Position numbers and translations under genes: made by a program
From: JAHWKV01 sp040905365
GTDB taxonomy: Bacteria; Actinomycetota; CADDZG01; JAHWKV01
DNA length: 11,984 nt
Direction of reading: 5' to 3'
Assembly: GCA_040905365.1 (NCBI GenBank)
Contig: JBBDRQ010000010.1
Location: 1 to 11,984 of the forward strand
Part shown: piece by piece, positions 6,801 to 11,984 of the stretch
Layout: each line of letters begins with the position of its first letter
Numbering within the stretch: the stretch's first letter is position 1
The notes under the pieces: generated by a model
The model's database searches: none
The model's input: only the letters and a program-made list of their open reading frames with translations
What the model was told of the DNA's origin: nothing

Positions 6801-8506
6801 GCGCTTCCAACGCCGGAGAGGCGCTGGCTACGGTGATGGTCGACGAGTTCGTCCGGTGCGGGGTGACGCAGGCGTTCTTGGGACCCGGCTCCCGCTCGAC
6901 GCCGCTGGCGCTGGCCCTGGCCAAGCGCGCCGAGCTGGATGTGCGGGTAGGTATCGACGAGCGGTCCGTAGCGTTTGCCGCGCTGGGGGCGGCCAAGGTG
7001 AGCGGCCGTCCCGCCGTGGTGTTGACGACCTCCGGGAGCGCCACCGTGAATCTGGCGCCTGCGGTCGTCGAAGCGTTCTATGCAGGGGTCCCGATGATCG
7101 TGGTGACCGCGGACCGTCCGGTCGAGTTGAGGGATACTGGCGCCGGACAGACGATCGATCAGATCAAGCTGTACGGGGGGTTCGTGCGCTGGTTCGTCGA
7201 GGTGGGCGTGCCCGAGGCGCGCGCCGGGTCGGTGGGCTACTGGCGGTCGGTGGCCGCCCGCGGCTTTCACACCTCGGTGTGGCCGCAGCCGGGTCCGGTG
7301 CACCTGAACATCGGCTTTCGCGACCCGCTGGTACCCGAGCCCGACGAAGCCGGCTTTGATTTTCCTCTGGACGGCAGGGAGGGGGGAGCCCCCTGGGTCG
7401 AGGTGTCGGCGCCTGCGGTCGAGCCGGACGCCGAGGGCCTGCGGCAATTGGCCGCAGAGATGAATCGGGCCCGGCGGGGTTTGATAGTGGCCGGCGAAGG
7501 CAATTTGGACGCAGATCCGATAATCGAACTGGCCGCAGCCGCGGGTTGGCCGCTGCTGGCCGAGGCCGCGTCCGGGGTCCGGGCCGACCCGGCGATCTCA
7601 ACCTACGAGGCGATACTTCGCTCGTCGCCGACCGAAGCCTACCGCCCGGACCTGGTGGTGCGGTTCGGGAACCTGAGCACCTCACCCACCCTGTTGAGCC
7701 GGTTGGATCCCGGTGTCCGGCAGGTGTGGATCGACCCGTTCGGCTGGTCGGACCCCCGTCGTGCCGCGTCCTGGATCCTGCGGGCCGATCCCGCCCGAGC
7801 GTGCCGTGCTCTGGCCGGTAAGCTGCGGGCGCCCGAGCCCAACGATTGGCTGCAACGCTGGCAATCGGCCGAATCCGTGGTCCGGCCGGCCCTGGACGGC
7901 TTTCTTGACTCCTGCCCGCAGGTCACCGAGCCCCGAGTAGCCCGGGATTTGGCGGCCGGCCTCCCGGACTACTCAATCTTGTACGTGGCCTCCAGCATGC
8001 CGATACGGGATCTCGACTGGTTCATGCGGCCGCGACGGCGGATTCGGATCCGTTCCAACCGCGGCGCGAACGGGATCGACGGGTTCGTCTCCTGCGTCCT
8101 AGGAGCTTCTGCGCAGCTTGGCGAACCGGTTTGCGGGCTCTGCGGCGATCTGTGCTTCCTGCACGATCAGAACGGACTCTTGTTGGCATCAGGCGGCTCC
8201 TTGGACGCGGTGTTCGTGGTCGTCAACAACGACGGAGGGGGAATCTTTTCTTTCCTGCCCCAAGCAGCCCACCCCGGCTTCGAGAAGTTGTTCGGCACCC
8301 CGCAGGGCACGGACTTCGAACAGCTGTCCCGCAGCTACGGGTGCGGCTACCACCTGATCAGTACCCCCTTGGACTTGGCGCCTACGGTCAACGCAGCGCT
8401 CGATTCGGGCGGGGTGCACATCGTGGAGGTCACCACCAGTCGTGAGCGCAACGTGGAAATGCACCGGATGGCCTGGCAGCGGGCGGCGGCGGCCCTCTCT
8501 CGATGA
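6797..8506 (+). CDS. menD: MenD, SEPHCHC synthase
   Basis: Thiamin-diphosphate enzyme of 569 residues, normal for MenD. It decarboxylates 2-oxoglutarate and adds the succinyl semialdehyde unit to isochorismate. The N-terminal PYR domain holds the cofactor-activating glutamate E55 in GIDERSVAF and the TTSGSATVNLAPAV block (77-90). The C-terminal domain holds SSMPIRD (399-405), SNRGANGIDG (420-429), and the diphosphate/Mg motif GDLCFLHDQNG (450-460) through NNDGGGIFSFLPQ (477-489). The GTG at 6797 overlaps the menC stop (GTGA) and has GAGG eight bases upstream, so the longer in-frame ATG inside menC is not used. It is the last gene of the operon; the isochorismate it needs is made by MenF, encoded on the opposite strand after a 120-bp gap. 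Confidence 0.96.
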   Translation: MSASNAGEALATVMVDEFVRCGVTQAFLGPGSRSTPLALALAKRAELDVRVGIDERSVAFAALGAAKVSGRPAVVLTTSGSATVNLAPAVVEAFYAGVPMIVVTADRPVELRDTGAGQTIDQIKLYGGFVRWFVEVGVPEARAGSVGYWRSVAARGFHTSVWPQPGPVHLNIGFRDPLVPEPDEAGFDFPLDGREGGAPWVEVSAPAVEPDAEGLRQLAAEMNRARRGLIVAGEGNLDADPIIELAAAAGWPLLAEAASGVRADPAISTYEAILRSSPTEAYRPDLVVRFGNLSTSPTLLSRLDPGVRQVWIDPFGWSDPRRAASWILRADPARACRALAGKLRAPEPNDWLQRWQSAESVVRPALDGFLDSCPQVTEPRVARDLAAGLPDYSILYVASSMPIRDLDWFMRPRRRIRIRSNRGANGIDGFVSCVLGASAQLGEPVCGLCGDLCFLHDQNGLLLASGGSLDAVFVVVNNDGGGIFSFLPQAAHPGFEKLFGTPQGTDFEQLSRSYGCGYHLISTPLDLAPTVNAALDSGGVHIVEVTTSRERNVEMHRMAWQRAAAALSR

Positions 8507-8534
8507 GCGTTTCACCGCGGCCAACCGGGAAAGA

Positions 8535-8586
8535 GTTGACCACGGTGCGTGGCTATTCTACCGCTGATGCCACCGTAAGTGTCAAC
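8535..8586. repeat. Imperfect inverted repeat in the menD/menF convergent gap
   Basis: The 120 bp between the menD and menF stops (8507-8626) holds no gene. GTTGAC (8535-8540) pairs with GTCAAC (8581-8586), and inside it ACGGTG (8542-8547) pairs with CACCGT (8571-8576). The loop is long and no T run follows, so it is at best a weak two-way terminator. Five TTGAC/GTCAA cores lie in 8536-8620. Confidence 0.35.
8555..8585 (-). promoter_or_regulatory. Promoter-like TTGACA-N19-TAGAAT, antisense to menD
   Basis: On the minus strand a perfect -35 TTGACA (8585-8580) and a five-of-six -10 TAGAAT (8560-8555) are separated by 19 bp. That spacer is too long for a normal sigma-70 promoter but typical of promoters activated by MerR-family proteins. 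A transcript would start near 8548 and run antisense into the 3' end of menD. Confidence 0.35.
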
Positions 8587-8592
8587 CCCGCC

Positions 8593-8608
8593 TTGACAAT
8601 TTGGTCAA
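8593..8608. promoter_or_regulatory. Inverted repeat TTGAC-N6-GTCAA
   Basis: A short dyad next to the menF stop, with another TTGAC at 8616-8620. It could be a protein-binding site or chance in an AT-richer gap. Confidence 0.25.
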
Positions 8609-8626
8609 CTATTTCTTGACGAACCT

Positions 8627-9853
8627 TTAGGATCCGTTGATCGCAGGCAGGGCGGATAGTACCGCCTGCAGCTTGAGCGCCGTCTCGTCCAACTCGGCCG
8701 CCGGGTCGGAGCCGGCGACGATGCCGGCGCCGGCGAACACTTGGGCCCGGGGTCCGTCCAGCTCGGCGCACCGCAGCGCCAGCGCCCACTCTCCGTCGCC
8801 CCGCCGATCCATCCAGCCGACCGGTCCAGAGTACCGGCCGCGCTCAAAGCCTTCCAGCCGCCGGATGGTTTGCAGGGCCCCGGCCACCGGTACGCCGCAA
8901 ACCGCCGCGGTGGGGTGCAGGGCTCCGGCCAGCTCCAGCGCAGAGGCCGAACCGCGTAGCGTGCCTTGGATCTTGGTGCTCAAATGTTGCAGGTTGGCCA
9001 GAAGCAGCAGGGAGGGCTCCGGTTCGGCTATGAGCCGCTCGCAGTACCCGGCCAGGCGGTCGACGACGGTCTGCACGGCCAGCGAGTGCTCAGTGAGGTT
9101 CTTTTGCGACGCTTTGAGGGCGGCGCCCAGGCGGGCATCGTGGCCCGGGCTGGTGCCGCGCGGGCAGGAGCCGGCCAAGGGGATGGAGTCGACCACGTCC
9201 CCCAGCCGGCGGATCAGCAGCTCGGGACTGGCGCCCACCAGCGAGTCGTAGCAAAAGGTGAAGCACCCCGGGTAGCTGCGTCGCAGGTTGCGTACGATCT
9301 GTCCGTGGTCCAAAGGTTCGCGCCCGCGCACCGACAGCATTCGGGCCAGCACCACCTTCTCCAGCTCACCGGCGTCGATGGAGTCGACCGCCTCTTGCAC
9401 CGCGGCCATCCACTGCGTTTCGCTAAGGACGTCGTCGATCTCCGTAAGGCGCCCGGGCGGCGGACCTACGGGCACGAGGTTCATCCCGGGACCAAAGTCG
9501 ATGGTGGTCTTCCAGCAAACCCGCTCCGAGCACCCGAACACGGTGGAGGGTATGACCAGGCTGGACCCGGGGGAGTCGGGGTCAAAGGTGAAACTGCCGA
9601 ACACCACCGGGCCCGTCCCCGGAAGGTCGACCGGGTCGTGGACCTGGGCATTGTCCAGCAGCTCGGCTGCAGCTGCGGAGGCCCTTTCGAAACGCCGGGG
9701 CCCGGCTCCGGGGTCGATGCGCACGACCGGGCCGGTGCCTACCAGGCTCACCGCATCGGTGAGCCACGCCAATCCGGGATCCGCGCCTATCAGTCCGGCC
9801 GGGTCTGGATGGATATCGAGCTTGACGGTGACGGATTTGAGGCCGTCGATCAC
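8627..9853 (-). CDS. menF: MenF, isochorismate synthase
   Basis: Chorismate-binding enzyme of 408 residues that hydroxylates chorismate to isochorismate, the committed step. Visible active-site elements: the base K166 in LEKVVLAR, the acid E211 in SPELLIRR, E255 in TEHSLAV, LHPTAAVCGVP (312-322), GRYSGPVGW (339-347) and the Mg-binding tail GAGIVAGSDPAAELDET (375-391). The EntC/DhbC/MenF subfamilies cannot be separated by motif alone, but its place beside menG and menD makes menaquinone the likely role over a siderophore. Differences from the usual pattern: the SxKDxxEH block reads SQKNLTEH and the AGTxPRG block reads AGSCPRG. GTG at 9853 overlaps the menG stop by four bases, with AGGAAA immediately before it. 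Confidence 0.92.
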   Translation of the reverse strand: MIDGLKSVTVKLDIHPDPAGLIGADPGLAWLTDAVSLVGTGPVVRIDPGAGPRRFERASAAAAELLDNAQVHDPVDLPGTGPVVFGSFTFDPDSPGSSLVIPSTVFGCSERVCWKTTIDFGPGMNLVPVGPPPGRLTEIDDVLSETQWMAAVQEAVDSIDAGELEKVVLARMLSVRGREPLDHGQIVRNLRRSYPGCFTFCYDSLVGASPELLIRRLGDVVDSIPLAGSCPRGTSPGHDARLGAALKASQKNLTEHSLAVQTVVDRLAGYCERLIAEPEPSLLLLANLQHLSTKIQGTLRGSASALELAGALHPTAAVCGVPVAGALQTIRRLEGFERGRYSGPVGWMDRRGDGEWALALRCAELDGPRAQVFAGAGIVAGSDPAAELDETALKLQAVLSALPAINGS

Positions 9854-10557
9854 TTTCCTAGTGCACTGGTGCCGTTGATCAGTTGGGCTGCGCCGAGGCC
9901 GAGCATGGTACGGCGCAGGTCCTCGAAGCCGGCGGCGCGGATCTTCTCCAGCAGCTGCTCGGGCGGCGGTAGGTAGGCGGTCGAGCGCGGAAGATAGCTG
10001 TAGGCGCTGCGATCGGAGATCAGCCCTCCGATCAGGGGAACCACCTTGTGGAAGTAGAACTTGTGTCCGGCCTTGAGCGGGGCCAGGTTGGGTTCGGCTA
10101 CCTCCAGCAGCGCGATTCGACCGCCCGGTCGCAGTACTCGGGCAAACTCGCCGAACAGCTTGGAGAGGTCCTCGACGTTGCGCAGCGCAAAGCCGCAGGT
10201 GATGCCGTCGGCGCTTCCGTCGGGCACGGGCAAACGCAGCGCGTCCGCCAGCACCAGGGGCGCCTCCGTCCGGGCGGCGGCCAGCATCCCGGCCGACAGG
10301 TCGAAGCCGACGGCCTTGAACTTCGATTTGCGCAGTTCCCTGCACAGGTCGCCGGTGCCGCACGCCACGTCCAGTACGACGCCGCCCGGCTCCAGCCCCA
10401 GGCTGCTGACCGTAAGGCGGCGCCAGCCCGAGTCCATGCCGAAGGTCATGACCCGGTTGACCAGATCGTACTTGGGAGCGATTGCATCGAACATCGAGGT
10501 AACTGCCTGGACCTTCTGCTTTCCGGTGGGCAGATCCTCGGGTGCTACGCCGGCCAT
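9850..10557 (-). CDS. menG: MenG (UbiE-type), demethylmenaquinone methyltransferase
   Basis: Class I SAM-dependent methyltransferase of 235 residues that C-methylates demethylmenaquinone, the last step of the pathway. The family signature FDAIAPKYDLVNRVMTFG spans 23-40. The SAM-binding motif LDVACGTGD is at 62-70, with DLSAGML near 86 and ALRNVED at 124-130. The YSYLPRST block (187-194), which marks UbiE/MenG enzymes, is also present. The ATG at 10557 lies inside the end of the upstream regulator gene, a 13-bp overlap, with no Shine-Dalgarno sequence before it, so translation probably depends on ribosomes finishing the regulator frame. The downstream overlap with menF is four bases. Confidence 0.95.
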   Translation of the reverse strand: MAGVAPEDLPTGKQKVQAVTSMFDAIAPKYDLVNRVMTFGMDSGWRRLTVSSLGLEPGGVVLDVACGTGDLCRELRKSKFKAVGFDLSAGMLAAARTEAPLVLADALRLPVPDGSADGITCGFALRNVEDLSKLFGEFARVLRPGGRIALLEVAEPNLAPLKAGHKFYFHKVVPLIGGLISDRSAYSYLPRSTAYLPPPEQLLEKIRAAGFEDLRRTMLGLGAAQLINGTSALGK

Positions 10558-11324
10558 GAGGGCTCGAGTCGTTTTTCCGCTTCCGACCGGACCGCTTCCT
10601 TCTCGGGCTCGGCGCCGACCTTTTCGATACGGGCCTGCGCGGTGGCCAGAAGGACGCGCCGGAAGTGGTGGGCCACCAGCGCCACCGTTGCCGGCAGCAT
10701 CTTGCGGAAAGCCTCGACCAGCTTGGTGGCGGCCTCCTCATCCGACCCGGCCGATTCCCGGATAGGTCCGCGCACGTGCTCGTCGAACATCTCAACCGCC
10801 TTCTCCGCGGTGCGGCGCGCGGCCTGGTCGTGCTGGTGCGCCAGCGCCAGGAGCTCGGAAAGCGGCAACCCCGTCTCCAGCAGGGCGAGACCGGCTGCTG
10901 CCGCCGCGGCGTCGGCGGATGTGTACTGGGGTACTCCGTCGTGGATGCGCGGCACCAAAAGCTGCTCCCGCTCGATGGCGTGTATCAACGCAGGCGAAAC
11001 CCCGATCCTCTCCGCCAGCTCCTCAACGGTCAAAAACTCCTCCGCGGACTCGTCTTCGCCGGGGACGGCGCCGGCCAGCGCCTCGACCAAAGCCTCGTCG
11101 GCCCGGTCCAGCTCGCCGTCGAGCAGCCGGCGGATCGACATGAGCGTGAACCCCTTGCTTTTCAGGTCCCGCACCTTGCGCAGCCGATGCAGGTGCTCGT
11201 CGTTGTACCAGGCCACTCTGCTCTCGCGCTCGGGCGGCGGCAGGAGTCCCTTGGTCTGGTAGAAGCGCACCGTATCCACGCTGATCCCACACCTGGCAGC
11301 GATCTCATCGACCCGGTATCTCAT
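10545..11324 (-). CDS. Two-domain MerR-family transcriptional regulator
   Basis: A 259-residue DNA-binding protein. Residues 1-70 are a canonical MerR helix-turn-helix and wing (YRVDEIAARCGISVDTVRFYQTKGLLPPP, then LRKVRDLKSKGFTLMSIRRLL). Residues 97-163 repeat the pattern in diverged form (FLTVEELAERIGVSPALIHAIE, YTSADAAAA, LLETGLPLSELLAL), so two DNA-binding modules appear to lie in one chain. The C-terminal third (165-259) is helical, charged and has no cysteine; C12 is the only one, arguing against thiol or metal sensing of the MerR/SoxR kind. The ATG at 11324 is where the domain begins, eight bases after a TAAAGT hexamer. It heads a unit with menG and menF, suggesting control of menaquinone synthesis, but the effector is unknown. 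Confidence 0.88.
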   Translation of the reverse strand: MRYRVDEIAARCGISVDTVRFYQTKGLLPPPERESRVAWYNDEHLHRLRKVRDLKSKGFTLMSIRRLLDGELDRADEALVEALAGAVPGEDESAEEFLTVEELAERIGVSPALIHAIEREQLLVPRIHDGVPQYTSADAAAAAAGLALLETGLPLSELLALAHQHDQAARRTAEKAVEMFDEHVRGPIRESAGSDEEAATKLVEAFRKMLPATVALVAHHFRRVLLATAQARIEKVGAEPEKEAVRSEAEKRLEPSWPA

Positions 11325-11332
11325 GAACTCCA

Positions 11333-11361
11333 ACTTTACGAGTGATCGGTACAAACGTCGA
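11333..11361 (-). promoter_or_regulatory. Promoter of the merR-like/menG/menF unit
   Basis: On the minus strand TCGACG (11361-11356, four of six matches), a 17-bp spacer and TAAAGT (11338-11333) precede the ATG by eight bases. GGAG in the same gap could act as ribosome binding site for a very short leader; a leaderless start is equally possible. The -35 touches the inverted repeat at 11361-11382, consistent with autoregulation. Confidence 0.4.
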
Positions 11362-11382
11362 GCGAAAACTCGACCTTTCGCT
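11361..11382. promoter_or_regulatory. Operator-like inverted repeat AGCGAAA-N8-TTTCGCT
   Basis: Two perfect 7-bp arms (11361-11367 and 11376-11382) around an 8-bp centre. A second, overlapping dyad GTCGAG-N6-CTCGAC spans 11357-11374. It sits between divergent genes, directly upstream of and touching a rightward TAGAAT -10 (11382-11387), the usual location of a MerR-family operator. Confidence 0.5.
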
Positions 11383-11387
11383 AGAAT
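11382..11387 (+). promoter_or_regulatory. -10 hexamer TAGAAT of the rightward gene
   Basis: Five of six matches to TATAAT. No good -35 exists at 17 bp; with the 19-bp spacing of MerR-type promoters the -35 position is GTCGAG (11357-11362), a poor match that would need an activator. The resulting leader would be about 100 nt. Confidence 0.4.
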
Positions 11388-11417
11388 GCTCTGTTTCTGC
11401 AACTTGTGCGATGGGCT

Positions 11418-11431
11418 GGGGCCTGAGCCCC
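11418..11431 (+). repeat. Small GC hairpin in the leader of the rightward gene
   Basis: GGGGC, loop CTGA, GCCCC pair perfectly. An alternative GGGCT/AGCCC pairing (11413-11417 with 11426-11430) excludes it. It has no T run. It may be a leader structure; the rest of 11388-11491 shows nothing recognisable. Confidence 0.3.
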
Positions 11432-11491
11432 CACTGGTATCTACCCGTATTCTGGTTGTGCTACGGAAAAAGATTGGAGCGAGCTCAAGCA

Positions 11492-11984
11492 TTGAAGGCA
11501 GCCAAGTACTGGAAAATCTACCTCAACGACAACTTGGCGCTGTTGGTGGGAGCGCAGGCGCTGGCCCGCCGTGCCGGGCAGTTGAACCGGGGCGAAGACC
11601 TGGGCAGCTACCTGAGCGGACTGGCCGCAGAGTTCGAGATGGATCTTTCCGCGCTCAAAAACATCATGAATGAGCTGTCGGTTGCGCCCAGCCGGGTCAA
11701 GGTGCCTGCGGTGCGGGCCGGGGTGTTCTTCGGCCGCTTCAAGTTGAACGGCCGGATCCTGAAGTACTCCGACCTCAGCAGGGTGGTGGAACTCGAGGCG
11801 CTGTGTTTGCTGACCGCATCCAAGCAACGCTTCTGGGAGTCCGTCGCAGATGCAGGCCTGGATACCTCGCCGGAGCCGGCCCCGGATGCCCTGGCCGGTC
11901 GAAGTGCCCGCCAGCTGGAAAGATTGAGCCAGTTGCGCCGGGAGGCGGCGAAACAGGCGCTGGCTCTCCCCGGAGAGCTGCCTG
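11492..11984 (+). CDS. Conserved uncharacterised helical protein (partial, runs off the right edge)
   Basis: 164 residues are visible before the window ends. I do not recognise a named domain. The sequence begins KAAKYWKIYLNDNLALLVGA, continues with amphipathic helices (ARRAGQLNRGEDLGSYLSGL, FEMDLSALKNIMNEL), has a basic FGRFKLNGRILKYSDLSRVVELE segment at 80-102, and ends in a charged stretch (SARQLERLSQLRREAAKQ). The pattern suggests a helical bundle, possibly ferritin-like in outline, and resembles hypothetical proteins I associate with actinobacteria. No membrane segment is seen. The start is uncertain: TTG at 11492 fits the conserved part; TTG at 11474 and ATG at 11411 are in frame, but codons between 11411 and 11491 look non-coding. 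It diverges from the MerR-like regulator and shares its operator-like repeat. Confidence 0.65.
   Translation, partial: MKAAKYWKIYLNDNLALLVGAQALARRAGQLNRGEDLGSYLSGLAAEFEMDLSALKNIMNELSVAPSRVKVPAVRAGVFFGRFKLNGRILKYSDLSRVVELEALCLLTASKQRFWESVADAGLDTSPEPAPDALAGRSARQLERLSQLRREAAKQALALPGELP

Noticed and set aside
8430..8548. Small leaderless peptide gene behind the antisense promoter-like element
   Set aside because: The first GTG lies 11 bases after the -10 and opens a frame of only about 37 codons, proline- and arginine-rich, antisense to menD; nothing supports translation.
8627..10795. A very long minus-strand open frame extending menF upstream to 722 residues
   Set aside because: Residues before the GTG at 9853 lie antiphase inside menG and the regulator gene and read as arginine-rich shadow sequence; conserved MenF sequence begins just after 9853.
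10048..11262. Plus-strand open frame of 404 residues opposite menG and the regulator
   Set aside because: No recognisable domain, serine- and arginine-rich shadow composition, and it is antisense to two well-supported genes.
11325..11492. N-terminal extension of the MerR-like regulator to 315 residues
   Set aside because: MerR proteins begin directly with the winged helix; the extension would translate the promoter and operator region and has no family similarity.

Overview
The window is about 12 kb of GC-rich bacterial chromosome, almost entirely coding. It carries a nearly complete menaquinone (vitamin K2) pathway by the classical isochorismate route, flanked by ordinary housekeeping genes. 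High GC, frequent GTG starts, -10-like hexamers 6-8 nt before start codons (leaderless transcription), and many 1-13 bp gene overlaps point to an actinobacterium. I cannot place it below that level; an uncultured lineage is plausible. There are no tRNAs, rRNAs, insertion sequences, CRISPR arrays or phage genes.

Left flank (1-2955): the first codons of a leftward gene with a membrane segment (1-101), an intergenic stretch with a very strong GC hairpin and a perfect 14-bp palindrome, then a cytosolic cyclophilin (235-747). Facing it is a two-gene leftward unit, a YjbQ/UPF0047 protein followed by an inositol-monophosphatase-family phosphatase. An aldo/keto reductase (1921-2955) diverges from YjbQ across only 37 bp.

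Menaquinone block (2952-10557): menE runs leftward and diverges from a rightward operon menB-menA-menC-menD whose last three junctions are 21 bp, a 4-bp overlap and a 4-bp overlap. After a 120-bp convergent gap comes a leftward unit that in transcription order is merR-like regulator, menG, menF. MenF (chorismate to isochorismate), MenD (SEPHCHC), MenC (o-succinylbenzoate), MenE (OSB-CoA), MenB (DHNA-CoA), MenA (prenylation) and MenG (C-methylation) cover the pathway except MenH and the DHNA-CoA thioesterase, which must lie elsewhere or be replaced.

Right flank (10545-11984): the regulator has two MerR-type DNA-binding domains in one chain and overlaps menG by 13 bp. It diverges from a conserved uncharacterised helical protein cut by the window end. 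The region between them holds a 7-8-7 perfect inverted repeat lying between the promoter elements of the rightward gene and touching the -35 of the regulator.

The most interesting signals are regulatory: a two-headed MerR protein translationally linked to the first and last enzymes of menaquinone synthesis, its candidate operator, and a second long-spacer (19 bp) promoter-like element in the menD/menF gap pointing antisense to menD. The enzymes themselves are ordinary.
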